DNA from: Pseudomonadales bacterium
Lineage (GTDB): Bacteria > Pseudomonadota > Gammaproteobacteria > Pseudomonadales > Azotimanducaceae
DNA: 64,000 nucleotides
NCBI GenBank assembly: GCA_024234635.1
Contig: JACKNX010000003.1
Coordinates: 124,001-188,000, forward strand
Direction: 5' to 3'
How positions within the stretch are numbered: the stretch's first letter is position 1; each line of letters begins with the position of its first letter. This document shows, in pieces, positions 1 through 9,052 of this stretch. A program made the position numbers and the translations under genes. Under the pieces are notes generated by a model. That model did no database searches. It was given only the letters and a program-made list of their open reading frames with translations, and was not told the DNA's origin.

Positions 1-107
1 GCTAATGCAATGCGCAACGGCGGGCGAGGCGGGCCACGTCACCCGCCGGGTGCGTGGCCTGTCCCGCTCCCGGCAAACAGGCCGCCCGGCATCCCGCCTT
101 CGCGGTC

Positions 108-113
108 TATAAT
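108..113 (+). promoter_or_regulatory. possible -10 box of the first hydrolase gene
   Basis: A perfect TATAAT stands about 16-31 bases before the two candidate start codons of the first hydrolase gene. No convincing -35 hexamer is visible 16-18 bases upstream, so this is a weak call. The first 107 bases hold no gene that I can support. Confidence 0.3.
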
Positions 114-128
114 GCGGCACCGACCCGA

Positions 129-1241
129 ATGAAGTGCCAGATCATGCTCGAGCTGAGCTACCCCTACGACAGCCACCCCAAGCCCGGCGACTCCGTCGAG
201 ATCGCCCCTGGCGTGCGGTGGATCACCATGCCGATGGGCGGCTCGCTCAATCACATCAATCTCTACCTGCTGGAGGACAGCGATGGCTGGTTTGTGGTGG
301 ATACCGGCCTGGCCGATCCACGCACGCTGGAAATCTGGCAGGACGTCTTCCGCACGGAACTCGGCGGCAAGCAGGTAAAAGGCGTGTTCTGCACCCACAT
401 GCACCCGGACCACACCGGGCAGGCGCGGGCGATAACGGACCAGTTCCGCTGCCCGCTGTACATGACGCAGGCCGAATACTTCCAGGCGCGCGCCTTCGGC
501 GGCAGTGGCGGCAGCCACCACTCGTCCTGGCTCGGAGAGCTGTTCTACCGCCGGGCCGGCATGCCCGGTGAATACATGGAGCAGCTTGCCCGCATGTGGG
601 CGCATCGGTCGTCGCAAAGCATGAGCATGGGCGAGATGCCCAGTGGCTTCATACGCATGCAGGACGGCGAGGAAATGCGCATCGGCGGCCGCGACTGGCG
701 TGTCGTGGTGGGTTCCGGTCATTCACCCGAACACATGAGCCTGTACTGCCACGAGCTGGGCATTCTCATCTCCGGGGACCAGATCCTGCCGGTAATTACC
801 AGCAACGTCAGCGTGCATCCCACGGAACCCGAAGCCAATCCGCTGCGCAACTGGATGGAGTCCATCGACAAATTCCTGCGCACGCCCGAGGAAACCCTGA
901 TCCTCCCCGCGCACAACCTGCCGTTTCACGGCGTGCGGGTGCGTCTGCGGCAGCTCATGGACCACCACGAAGACCGCATGCTGGCGGTGGAGAAGGCCTG
1001 CGTGGAGCCGCAGGTGGCCCGCGATCTGCTGCCCGTACTGTTTTCCCGTCAACTGGATGCGCGGCAGACGATGATGGCGCTGGGCGAAGCAATTGCCCAC
1101 CTGCACCTGTTGATGTACCGAAACCGCATCGCCCGCTCGCTGCACGAGGACGGGCGCTACCGCTTCACGTCCATCGACCCCAACCTCTCCAGGCGCATGC
1201 ACCCCCTGGAGGCACCAAGCGAACGGCCGGAGCTGGTCTGA
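129..1241 (+). CDS. MBL-fold metallo-hydrolase
   Basis: A metallo-beta-lactamase-fold hydrolase, probably a zinc-dependent esterase, thioesterase or lactonase of the glyoxalase II/RNase Z superfamily. The metal-binding signature HMHPDH is visible about 85 residues from the start, followed by further conserved histidines (GSGHSPEH and PAHNLPFH). About 370 residues, with a C-terminal helical extension of about 100 residues after the MBL core, as in cytosolic homologues. No signal peptide. Starts at 129 and 144 are both possible; neither has a strong ribosome site, and the frame stays open further upstream. The substrate cannot be inferred. It is followed by a small membrane protein on the same strand. 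Confidence 0.85.
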   Translation: MKCQIMLELSYPYDSHPKPGDSVEIAPGVRWITMPMGGSLNHINLYLLEDSDGWFVVDTGLADPRTLEIWQDVFRTELGGKQVKGVFCTHMHPDHTGQARAITDQFRCPLYMTQAEYFQARAFGGSGGSHHSSWLGELFYRRAGMPGEYMEQLARMWAHRSSQSMSMGEMPSGFIRMQDGEEMRIGGRDWRVVVGSGHSPEHMSLYCHELGILISGDQILPVITSNVSVHPTEPEANPLRNWMESIDKFLRTPEETLILPAHNLPFHGVRVRLRQLMDHHEDRMLAVEKACVEPQVARDLLPVLFSRQLDARQTMMALGEAIAHLHLLMYRNRIARSLHEDGRYRFTSIDPNLSRRMHPLEAPSERPELV

Positions 1242-1275
1242 GGCGCGGCCCTGACGACGCGGCGCAAGGGTGCGC

Positions 1276-1560
1276 ATGAACGCCCGCCAGCGCATCGCTG
1301 AAATCACTTTCCGGCTCCTGCGCTGGGCCAACGATCATCTGCCCACCGGCGTGCGCGCCGCCGTGGGCGTACTGTTCACACTCGGTGGCGTACTTGGTTT
1401 TCTGCCGATTCTGGGCTTCTGGATGCTGCCGCTGGGGCTCGCGATCATTGCGCTCGACATTCCTCCCATGCGCCGGCGCATCCATCTGTGGATGGCGCGC
1501 CTGCATCGCACGGCCTATCCGGACAGCAACGAAACCTACACGCCCACGTCCAACCAGTAG
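1276..1560 (+). CDS. small membrane protein, PGPGW-like
   Basis: A short protein of about 94 residues with a central hydrophobic hairpin (roughly residues 25-60) followed by an arginine-rich cytoplasmic tail. The layout of glycines and prolines (GFLPILGFWMLPLGLAIIAL) recalls the PGPGW family of small putative transmembrane proteins, whose function is unknown. I use the ATG at 1276; a GTG two codons upstream is also possible. Its last 25 bases overlap the end of the convergent hydrolase gene, an unusually tight tail-to-tail arrangement. Confidence 0.65.
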   Translation: MNARQRIAEITFRLLRWANDHLPTGVRAAVGVLFTLGGVLGFLPILGFWMLPLGLAIIALDIPPMRRRIHLWMARLHRTAYPDSNETYTPTSNQ

Positions 1561-2396
1561 CCGCCTTCGTCACGGCACTTCACGTGCCCGGCCGTGGGTG
1601 TGGCGAAGTGTGTGCCGATGATGAGTACGGGCGTATCCACATATTTCGCCAGCAGGTCGATGCGGGTGTTTTCGCCCTGATGCCGGTCATAGTCCGCCGT
1701 GGAGCACCAGTCCGTGCGTGTCATCTGGCAGGGGTGATGGATGCAGTCACCGGTAATCAGCGCTTCCTGGCCCTCTGACGCAATGTGCACGCTGACGTGC
1801 CCGGCCGTGTGCCCGGGGGTTGGCTCGAGCCGGATCTCCGGACAGATCACCGCGGTTTCGTCGATCAGGTCCACCAGGCCGGCATCGAATACCGGACGCA
1901 CGGAATCCGCGATGACCGGTCCGTACCCGCCAGCTTCCTCGTTCGCATCCCAGTACGCCCACTCTTTTTTTGCCAAGAGATAACGTGCGTTCGGGAAAGT
2001 AGGCACCCACCGGCCATCCACGAGCATCGTATTCCAGCCCACATGATCGACGTGCAGGTGGGTGCACATGACGGTGTCGATGGACTCGCGCGGGTAGCCG
2101 GCCGCTTCCAGATCCGCGAGGAACGAGGTCTGCAGATTACTCCACGCCGGAATATTGCGCGTCTTGTCATTGCCGATGCAGGTATCGACGATGATGCGGC
2201 GCGCCGGGGTTTCGACAACCAGCGCGTGCACGCTCATTTTCAGGTTGCCGGCCTCATCCATGAAATGCGGATACATCCACGTCAGCGGCTGGCACGCATC
2301 GCGCGTGGCATCGGGAAGAATGAAGCGGCTGCCGCCTGTGGATTCAATTTCCACGATTCGCGTGATCTTGACGTTGCCGATCTGCCAGACGTTCAT
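1536..2396 (-). CDS. MBL-fold metallo-hydrolase
   Basis: A second metallo-beta-lactamase-fold hydrolase, about 286 residues, more compact than the first. The metal site HLHVDH lies near residue 110, and GHTAGH and GTHFATP supply later ligands. It resembles the quorum-quenching lactonase/alkylsulfatase-like MBL hydrolases annotated near fatty-acid genes; the substrate is unknown. Start chosen at 2396 because GGGGAG sits five bases upstream; the open frame extends further but without a ribosome site. It is divergent from the acyl-CoA synthetase gene, with about 110 bases between the two starts. Confidence 0.87.
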   Translation of the reverse strand: MNVWQIGNVKITRIVEIESTGGSRFILPDATRDACQPLTWMYPHFMDEAGNLKMSVHALVVETPARRIIVDTCIGNDKTRNIPAWSNLQTSFLADLEAAGYPRESIDTVMCTHLHVDHVGWNTMLVDGRWVPTFPNARYLLAKKEWAYWDANEEAGGYGPVIADSVRPVFDAGLVDLIDETAVICPEIRLEPTPGHTAGHVSVHIASEGQEALITGDCIHHPCQMTRTDWCSTADYDRHQGENTRIDLLAKYVDTPVLIIGTHFATPTAGHVKCRDEGGYWLDVGV

Positions 2397-2509
2397 GTGT
2401 GCTCCCCGGATGATTCGCCCGCAGGATAGGCAAGGTGGTCGCGGTTGCGCAACGTCGGGCGTGGCCCTATTGTCGGGCGTCACTTCATTGTCCAGGCCTG
2501 GAGACCACC

Positions 2510-4318
2510 GTGGGAATTGTCGACACCCTTCGCACCGTGGCCCACCTGCCGCTGCTGCTGAAACTGAAGAAGCAGATGGTGCCTCGCGCCGGCGAAGAAC
2601 AGGACTGCATCGGTGCGCTGGTGGCGCGCAACGCCGAGCGTCTGCCGGATCACGTGGCCTATTCGTGCGAAGGCACGCGCATCACCTGGCGTGGGTTCAA
2701 CGACCTCACCAATCGATACGCCAACGCCTTTCTCGCCCGCGGGATCCAGCCGGGCGATACGGTGAGCGTCATGATGGAAAACCGCATCGACTATCTTGCC
2801 GTCATCTTCGGCCTCAACAAGGTGGGCGCCACTGCAGCGCTGCTGAACACCAACCTCACGGGCCGGCCGCTGGAGCACTGCATCGCCACCACCAACTCCA
2901 CGGCCTGCGTCGTCGGCGCGGAGAAACTGGAGAATATCGAAGGCGTCAGGGCGGACCTGTCACTTGGTGCGGGCCAGGCTTACCTGTTCGTGGCGGACGG
3001 CGGGACGGCCTCGCCTCCCGACTGGGCGCAGGATTTCAGCACCGACGTCGCCGTGGCCGCAACCACGGAACCGGCCATCACGGCATCGCTGACGCTGGGT
3101 ACCACCGCGTTCTATATCTTCACCTCCGGTACCACCGGCATGCCCAAAGCAGCGGTCATGTCCAACAAGCGGTATCTCGGCACCGCCAGCCTGTCGGCGC
3201 TGGGCGGCCTGCGGCTCAAGCCGGGGCACTGCATGTACAACTGTCTACCGCTCTATCATGCGACCGGGCTGATGGTCGGCGTTGGCGCGGGCCTGGTTTC
3301 CGGCGCGGCGACTTTCATCCGTCGCAAATTCTCCGCCAGCAACTTTCTCGCCGATGCGCGTCGCGAGGGCACGACCCACTTCATCTACATCGGCGAACTG
3401 TGTCGCTATCTCCTCAGTACGCCTGACAAACCAGACGACGCAAACACGCCGCTGCATACGATGATGGGCAATGGTCTGCGCCCGGACGTCTGGCATGCGT
3501 TCAAGAAGCGTTTCGGCTTCAGGCGCATCGCCGAGTTGTATGGTGCCAGCGAGGGTAATGCTGGTTTCTGCAACATTCTCAACAAGGACTGCACCATAGG
3601 CACCACGCTGGTACCGGTGAAACTGGCGCGCTACGACGTGCATGAGGACCGTCTCGTGCGCGACAGCGCGGGACACTGCATCGAAGTTCCCGCGGGAGAA
3701 GCAGGGCTGGCGCTCATCCAGGTCAGCAAGGACGCCCTGTTCGAGGGCTACACGAACGCTGAGGCCACGGAAAAAAAGATCGTGCGCGATGCCTTCGAAT
3801 CGGGTGACTGCTGGTTCAACACCGGCGATCTGCTGCGCACCATCGACGTGGGTTTTGCCTTCGGATTCATCCACTTCCAGTTTGTGGACCGGGTCGGCGA
3901 CACCTTCCGCTGGAAGGGCGAAAACGTGTCCACAAACGAAGTTGCCGAAATTCTCAACCTGCATCCACAGGTGGATTTTTCCAACGTGTACGGCGTTTCC
4001 GTGCCAGGCACTGACGGCAAGGCCGGCATGGCGTCCCTGACCCTGGCGCCCGAAGTCGCAACGCTGGATCTGCACACGTTCTCGGACCACGTCACAAGAC
4101 AGCTGCCTGCGTTCGCCCGGCCCGTTTTCCTGCGCGTGCAGACCGAACTCGCGGTAACCGGTACCTTCAAGCTGGTCAAGGGCGATCTGCGCGAGCAGGG
4201 CTTCGATCCCGCTCTCGTGAAAGAGCCGTTGTATGTGATGTTGCCCGGTGAGACGCTGTACCAGCCGCTGACACCAGAGGTGTTTGCACGTATCCAGGCT
4301 GGCGAGGCAGGGTTCTGA
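2510..4318 (+). CDS. long/very-long-chain acyl-CoA synthetase (FadD6/FATP-like)
   Basis: An AMP-forming acyl-CoA synthetase that would activate a fatty or other hydrophobic acid to its CoA thioester in two steps. The P-loop-like motif FTSGTTGMPKAA is near residue 205 and ELYGASEG and NTGDLL follow in order, the normal ANL-superfamily layout. The pattern (LNTNLTGRPLEHC, FRWKGENVSTNEV) matches FATP/FadD6 very-long-chain enzymes. The start is taken as GTG 2510 with GGAG six bases before it, giving 602 residues, the usual family length. Only four bases separate it from the next gene, so the two form an operon with the LLM oxidoreductase. Confidence 0.92.
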   Translation: MGIVDTLRTVAHLPLLLKLKKQMVPRAGEEQDCIGALVARNAERLPDHVAYSCEGTRITWRGFNDLTNRYANAFLARGIQPGDTVSVMMENRIDYLAVIFGLNKVGATAALLNTNLTGRPLEHCIATTNSTACVVGAEKLENIEGVRADLSLGAGQAYLFVADGGTASPPDWAQDFSTDVAVAATTEPAITASLTLGTTAFYIFTSGTTGMPKAAVMSNKRYLGTASLSALGGLRLKPGHCMYNCLPLYHATGLMVGVGAGLVSGAATFIRRKFSASNFLADARREGTTHFIYIGELCRYLLSTPDKPDDANTPLHTMMGNGLRPDVWHAFKKRFGFRRIAELYGASEGNAGFCNILNKDCTIGTTLVPVKLARYDVHEDRLVRDSAGHCIEVPAGEAGLALIQVSKDALFEGYTNAEATEKKIVRDAFESGDCWFNTGDLLRTIDVGFAFGFIHFQFVDRVGDTFRWKGENVSTNEVAEILNLHPQVDFSNVYGVSVPGTDGKAGMASLTLAPEVATLDLHTFSDHVTRQLPAFARPVFLRVQTELAVTGTFKLVKGDLREQGFDPALVKEPLYVMLPGETLYQPLTPEVFARIQAGEAGF

Positions 4319-4322
4319 ACCA

Positions 4323-5267
4323 ATGACAACACCCACCAACCCACCCCGGCTCGGCTATCTGCTGCCCACCCGCGAGAACGTCATGCGCGGCGAACATGGC
4401 GTGCGCAACCTGCTCGACGCGGCACGCATTGCCCGCGGCCTCGGTTTCGATTCGCTGTGGGTTGGTGATTCGCTGTTCGCGCGTCCCCGGCATGACCCGC
4501 TCACGCTCCTCGGCGCGGTGGCTGTCGCCGCGCCGGGAGCGACACTGGGAACCGCAGTTCTGCTGTCAGCACTGCGTAATCCGGTGGTTCTGGCACAGCA
4601 ACTGGCAACCCTGGATCAGATCTGCGAGGGCAGGCTGGTCATCGGCGCGGGCATTGGTGCCGATGCGCCACCCGTACGCGCGGAATTTGCCGCCGCATCC
4701 GTGCCATTCGAACGTCGCGTGGGACGCCTTGTGGAAGGGTTTGCACTGTGCCGCGCCCTGTGGCGCGGCGAACCGGTAACGTGGGAAGGTCGCTGGCAAC
4801 TGCAGGACGTTACGCTCGGGCCACAGCCTCATCGCCCCGGCGGGCCGTTGATCTGGCTTGCCAGCAACGTTGACGCTGGCGTAGAACGCGCGGCGCGACT
4901 GTTTGACGGGTGGTTTCCCATCGGACCGGACGCCGCCACCATCGCCGCCCGGCACACGCTTCTGCTGGCTGCTGCCAGCGAACACCGGCGCCCACCAGCA
5001 ACGACCGCGGTCTATCTCACCGTGTGCATCGACACGCCTGACAACAATCCAGAGGCGCAGATCGACGCCTACCTCGCCGAGTACTACGGCGTTCCCGCGC
5101 CTGCGATGCGGCGCGTCCAGGCATGCAAGGGGGGCGATACGGAAGCCGTGATGGAATGGTTGCAGGCCTTCGTGCGCGCTGGTGCGGATCACCTGGTACT
5201 GCGACTCGTGGGCAACCATCAACGCGCGCTTGCGGCCCTGGCGGAACAGCGCCACCTGCTGGGGTGA
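4323..5267 (+). CDS. LLM-class flavin/F420-dependent oxidoreductase
   Basis: A luciferase-like monooxygenase-fold (TIM barrel) oxidoreductase of about 314 residues that should use reduced flavin or F420 as hydride donor. Typical features: an early GLGFDSLWVGDSL strand, the LATLDQICEGRLVIGAGIG segment, and an internal substrate-recognition region. It is four bases downstream of the acyl-CoA synthetase and probably co-transcribed, which points to oxidation or reduction of an acyl-type substrate (inference). It is the most divergent of the six LLM proteins in this window. Confidence 0.88.
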   Translation: MTTPTNPPRLGYLLPTRENVMRGEHGVRNLLDAARIARGLGFDSLWVGDSLFARPRHDPLTLLGAVAVAAPGATLGTAVLLSALRNPVVLAQQLATLDQICEGRLVIGAGIGADAPPVRAEFAAASVPFERRVGRLVEGFALCRALWRGEPVTWEGRWQLQDVTLGPQPHRPGGPLIWLASNVDAGVERAARLFDGWFPIGPDAATIAARHTLLLAAASEHRRPPATTAVYLTVCIDTPDNNPEAQIDAYLAEYYGVPAPAMRRVQACKGGDTEAVMEWLQAFVRAGADHLVLRLVGNHQRALAALAEQRHLLG

Positions 5268-5319
5268 TCCGGGGAAGGCAACAGGCGGGGTCTGCCTCCC
5301 ACGGAACATTCCCTTCCTG

Positions 5320-6042
5320 TCAGTCGTCAGAGGCGAAGCCGATGAGGTGCAGCAGGCTGACGAACAGGTTGTAGATGGACACGAACAGCGTCACCGTGGC
5401 CATGATGTAGTTGGTCTCACCGCCGCGCACGATATTCTGCGTTTCGAACAGGATGAGCCCGCACATCAGCAGGGCAAACACGCCGGACAGCACCAGGGAC
5501 AGGCCCGGAATGGCGAAGAAGTAGGCTACCAGGGACAGCACGAAGGCCACCAGGATGCCGGCCGTGAGGAAGGGGCCGAAACGCAACATGTCAGGGCTGT
5601 CCGCACGGCGGGCATAGATCGACAGACCCACGAAGGCCGCACCGGTTGCCGCCATGGCGGAGCCGACGATCGTCGTGCCGTTGGCCATCGCCAGGTAGTG
5701 GCCGATGATCGGACCCAGCGTATAGCCCATGAAGCCGGTGAGACCAAACACGGAGACCAGGCCCCAGACGCTGTTGCGCAGCCGTGTCGTCAGGAACAGC
5801 AGTCCGAAATAACCCACCAGCGTGATCAACAGCCCGGGATGCGGCAGGTTGAGGGCAACGCTCGCCCCCGCCACCGCGGCACTGAACAACAGCGTCATGG
5901 ACAGCAACCGGTACGTATTGGCCAGCACCCGGTTGCCAGCCAGGCCCGCGGTATCATGGCCCGGAAACACCGTCCGGTCATCCGCCACGCGCGCGATGGC
6001 AACGGGGCGGCGGGGATCGGTATCACGGAATCTATCGTTCAT
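5320..6042 (-). CDS. Bax inhibitor-1/YccA family membrane protein
   Basis: An integral inner-membrane protein of about 240 residues with seven hydrophobic segments after a polar N-terminal tail of roughly 45 residues. The segments RLLSMTLLFSAAVAGAS, GFMGYTLGPIIGHYL and the C-terminal SIYNLFVSLLHLIG followed by acidic residues are characteristic of the BI-1/YccA (LFG/TMBIM) family, linked to calcium leak or to FtsH modulation. Start 6042 is preferred over 6048 because AAAGGAG lies six bases upstream. It is convergent with the LLM gene. Confidence 0.9.
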   Translation of the reverse strand: MNDRFRDTDPRRPVAIARVADDRTVFPGHDTAGLAGNRVLANTYRLLSMTLLFSAAVAGASVALNLPHPGLLITLVGYFGLLFLTTRLRNSVWGLVSVFGLTGFMGYTLGPIIGHYLAMANGTTIVGSAMAATGAAFVGLSIYARRADSPDMLRFGPFLTAGILVAFVLSLVAYFFAIPGLSLVLSGVFALLMCGLILFETQNIVRGGETNYIMATVTLFVSIYNLFVSLLHLIGFASDD

Positions 6043-6143
6043 CGTCATCTCCTTTGAGACTGCCGGCCGACTCTAGCGGCCTTCGTCGGGTTAGACAAAC
6101 CACTGGCTGACAAGTTCCCGGCGGGTGCCTTGTCGCCACAACT

Positions 6144-6602
6144 TTATGCGGGCAGCACCGGATAGGGGGCCGATTCCTCCACCTGGCAGTACAGGGACTG
6201 AAACTGCCAGCCTTCAGGCTTGCGCACGTAGCTTTCCCGGTACCAGCCGATGATGCGCTGGTGACGCACCTCGCCGCCACCCAGATTCTCCGTATACAGC
6301 ATGATGAGCCGCCAGTGCCCGGTGGCCGTGTCCCCGGTCACCTCGATGACGGGATTGATGGCGTTGTGGGCGGAATTGCGGATTCGCCCGCTGCGGCCGA
6401 CATCTCCCAGCATCTGGCGTATCGCCTCCCGGCCCTCGGCCCTGCCCATGCTGCTGGCTTCCCACGAGGCGTCCTCGGCAAACAGCGGACCCAGCAGATC
6501 AGGATCATGATCCGCATCGCAGGCCGCGCAGTAGCGCGCCTTCAGCTTGCGGATGGCTTCGATGTCCTCCAGCACGCGCACGCGTTCTTCAATAGTGCTC
6601 AC
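6144..6602 (-). CDS. SnoaL-like / NTF2-fold protein
   Basis: A cystatin-like alpha+beta cone protein of the nuclear transport factor 2/SnoaL superfamily, about 152 residues. Diagnostic parts are the N-terminal helix LEDIEAIRKLKARYCAACD, the FAEDASWEA strand, GREAIRQML and the paired C-terminal strands with HNAINPVIEV. Members bind or isomerise small hydrophobic molecules and often sit in catabolic clusters. The start is set at GTG 6602, with AGAGAGG nine bases upstream; ATG 6626 has no ribosome site. Upstream lies a region of about 400 bases shared with the divergent sensor kinase. Confidence 0.8.
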   Translation of the reverse strand: MSTIEERVRVLEDIEAIRKLKARYCAACDADHDPDLLGPLFAEDASWEASSMGRAEGREAIRQMLGDVGRSGRIRNSAHNAINPVIEVTGDTATGHWRLIMLYTENLGGGEVRHQRIIGWYRESYVRKPEGWQFQSLYCQVEESAPYPVLPA

Positions 6603-7010
6603 GGACGCAAACCTCTCTGCGCACATAAAAGTCATCGCGCAGCGTAGTCGGTCTGACGGGTTATTGTCGAAATCTCTGCATCCGCCAGCGCGCCCTGACG
6701 GGCAACGTGGCGCCTTCCGGCATGAATTCACGCGAAGGCGCCCGAAGTGGTCGCTCGAGCCCGCCCGCGCAACCCATTCCTGGAGCCAGGTGCCGAAAAA
6801 TTCCGTATCGGCAGTCCGAGACGCGATGGCCACGCCGACCCTATCGCCGATACGCGCGTGATTGGCGCCGCCTGGCGGTTGGCCCCCGGGTTTCCCTGGG
6901 CGACGTTCGTTGGGCAGAATGGCCTGCCACGCAATATCGGAACCGTGTTGCCGGACCAGATACCGCCCAACGGGCCACCCCCGGGCCCCGCCGCAGAAAC
7001 CAATCAGGTC
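6603..7010. other. divergent intergenic region with no clear signal
   Basis: Between the SnoaL-like gene and the most likely sensor-kinase start lie about 400 bases. The kinase frame is open back to 6747 and the kinase may begin anywhere from 6747 to 7011 (for example GTG 6945). I see no good promoter, hairpin or RNA gene here. Confidence 0.4.
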
Positions 7011-8777
7011 ATGCTGTTTGGTCGCGCGGTACGTGACTCGGCCATCCCGACCGCCTTTGCGTTCTCACTTTTCTACGCCCTGGTCAGCATTTCCCACTGG
7101 CGGACGATAATACCGCCGCACAACGTCACGCTTGGGGTTCTGACGGCCACCACGGCCATCCTGTTCCTTATTCTCGGCTGGCGCTGGCGGTACCGTACCC
7201 CACCGACGGAAAGCGTTGTCACCGTCATCGCCATCATTCTGGTGATCAACAACATGGCTGCAATCGGTCTCGCCGACCGGGAGGACGCGTACTACGGCCA
7301 GTTGTTGTCGCAACTCGCCATCGCCCTGTTCGGCCTTTCCTGGTGGCGCTTCGCGGGCCTCAGCCTGCTGATTTCACTGCCGATCCTGACCGGCCTGCTG
7401 ATCAGCGACTTTTCCGGTGACTGGCGGATTCGCGCTTCGAACTGGGGCAGCGCGGTGATGCTGTCGCTCATCCTGCACCTGCTGACCATCCGGTTCCGTG
7501 AGCATCTCAACGCAGCCCAGGCCGAAAGCGAGCAGCAGCGGCTGGCAGCAGAGAGCAACCTTGCACGTTTTCGCGAGGAAGCAGCGCACCGCGAAGCCCT
7601 GCAGGATCAACTGGCACACGCCGAGCGCCTGCAGAGTCTCGGCATGCTGGCGGGAGGGGTGGCACACGATTTCAACAACCTGCTGGCCGTCATCATCGGC
7701 CGTGCCAGCATCCTGCAACGGGAAATGGGGGACGATCCGCGGCGGGAAGGCATCAATGACATCATCGACGCCGGTGAGCGCGCCGCCTTACTGGCCCGGG
7801 AACTCCTCGCCTACGCCGGCCGCAGCACGCGCATCGTGGCGCCACTGGATCTGAACACGGAAGTTCGGGGCATCTGCGCGCTGGCCCGCAGCTCCCTGCC
7901 GTCGGGCGTCGAACTCGAACTGCAGGAGAGCGGTAACGGTGTCATCGTCGACGCCGACCGGGGGCAACTGCAACAGATCGTCCTGAACCTGGTCATGAAC
8001 GCGGCCGATGCCACGCGAAGCGGCGGGGGACGCATTCGCGTCACCACGGGGCATTGTCACCTCACCGCAGAGGAAGCCAGCCACCTGGAACCGCTCATGA
8101 CACGCCCCGGCGGCGCCTTCTGTTTCCTGAAGGTCAGCGACGATGGCGAAGGCATGTCCAGCGAAGTCCGTCGCCACGTCTTTGATCCCTTCTACACCAC
8201 CAAGCCCACGGGACGGGGTCTGGGACTGGCTGCCGCGCTGGGAATTGCGCGCGCCCACGGCGGCGGTTTTGCGGTCATCAGCCAGCCGGCCCGGGGCAGC
8301 GAATTCACGCTGTTCCTGCCGTGGCGCGATGCCGCGCCGGCGCCACCGCCCGACGCCACGGCTGAAATCGCCTTCCATGCCAGTCCGGTGGTACTTGTCG
8401 TGGACGACATGGAGCCAGTGCGCGCGACGACCGGAAAGCTCATCGAAACCTGTGGCTATCGGGTTGTCCTGGTCGATGGCGGCGAAGCCGCGCTGCGCGT
8501 GCTCGATCGGGGACAACAGGTTGACCTGGCCATCGTGGACATGAGCATGCCGGGAATGAGCGGCGAAGCGACGCTGCGCGCTCTCCGCGCCCGTCAGCCG
8601 GACCTCCCGGTACTGCTGTCCAGCGGCTTCGATGCCCATGAAGCAACTGTCCGCCTCGGTGGCATGCCGGGCGTGGACTTCCTTGCCAAGCCCTATCAGC
8701 TGCACCAGCTACGGACAAAACTCGACACGCTTCTGCAGGGCACAGCTGTCGGGCAGCACGGAGATGAGCACACCTGA
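7011..8777 (+). CDS. hybrid sensor histidine kinase with receiver domain
   Basis: A membrane-bound hybrid kinase. From ATG 7011 it has 588 residues: about six hydrophobic segments (residues 12-160), a coiled coil (165-205), a HisKA domain with the acceptor His219 in GGVAHDFNNLL, an HATPase domain with DADRGQLQQIVLNLVMNAADA, DDGEGM and GRGLGLAA, and a C-terminal receiver domain (VLVVDDMEP, acceptor Asp in AIVDMSMPGMSG, and the conserved lysine in LAKPY). No PAS domain is present. The start is uncertain: GTG 6945 would add 22 residues. With no partner regulator nearby, the output is unknown. Confidence 0.87.
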   Translation: MLFGRAVRDSAIPTAFAFSLFYALVSISHWRTIIPPHNVTLGVLTATTAILFLILGWRWRYRTPPTESVVTVIAIILVINNMAAIGLADREDAYYGQLLSQLAIALFGLSWWRFAGLSLLISLPILTGLLISDFSGDWRIRASNWGSAVMLSLILHLLTIRFREHLNAAQAESEQQRLAAESNLARFREEAAHREALQDQLAHAERLQSLGMLAGGVAHDFNNLLAVIIGRASILQREMGDDPRREGINDIIDAGERAALLARELLAYAGRSTRIVAPLDLNTEVRGICALARSSLPSGVELELQESGNGVIVDADRGQLQQIVLNLVMNAADATRSGGGRIRVTTGHCHLTAEEASHLEPLMTRPGGAFCFLKVSDDGEGMSSEVRRHVFDPFYTTKPTGRGLGLAAALGIARAHGGGFAVISQPARGSEFTLFLPWRDAAPAPPPDATAEIAFHASPVVLVVDDMEPVRATTGKLIETCGYRVVLVDGGEAALRVLDRGQQVDLAIVDMSMPGMSGEATLRALRARQPDLPVLLSSGFDAHEATVRLGGMPGVDFLAKPYQLHQLRTKLDTLLQGTAVGQHGDEHT

Positions 8778-8789
8778 CAGTGGGAGGGG

Positions 8790-8914
8790 GGTTCGCCGCG
8801 GCCGGGACGGGAGGGAGCATGTACCCGGTTGGGAGCATGCCGCGGCGAACCGGGTGGTGTCTGGTGTACCGCGGCTCGTACATCCACTTTCACGAGCCAC
8901 ACCAGACATCCACC
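8790..8914. repeat. paired palindromic hairpins downstream of the kinase gene
   Basis: Two strong inverted repeats in tandem. The first is a perfect 13-bp repeat (8790-8802 with 8839-8851), whose loop holds two direct copies of GGGAGCATG (8813-8821 and 8831-8839). The second is a 22-bp stem (8853-8857, 8858-8867 and 8873-8879 with 8892-8914) with bulges of five bases and one base and a 12-base loop. Neither is followed by a T tract, so this looks more like a REP/BIME-type repeat than a simple terminator, although it may also end kinase transcription. Confidence 0.55.
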
Positions 8915-8993
8915 GTGCTGCCACTTTACGCATCAGGGAATGAACCGAAACTGAACATTTGCGAACAGCGCCAGCAGGTGACACGGTAATAGT

Positions 8994-9023
8994 TTGTAAC
9001 GATAACCCTACGATTCGTTACCA
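8994..9023. promoter_or_regulatory. dyad-symmetric operator candidate before the HAD gene
   Basis: TTTGTAACGA and TCGTTACCAA form an inverted repeat (one mismatch in ten) with a spacer of about ten bases, ending about 30 bases before the HAD hydrolase start. Its size and position fit a repressor binding site, for instance of a TetR-type protein, but no regulator gene is adjacent. Confidence 0.35.
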
Positions 9024-9052
9024 ATACGTCATACAACAAGGACACATACACA

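Noticed and set aside
8790..8914. A CRISPR array because of repeated units
   Set aside because: Only two short direct repeats occur and the structure is palindromic, with no regular spacers and no cas genes.
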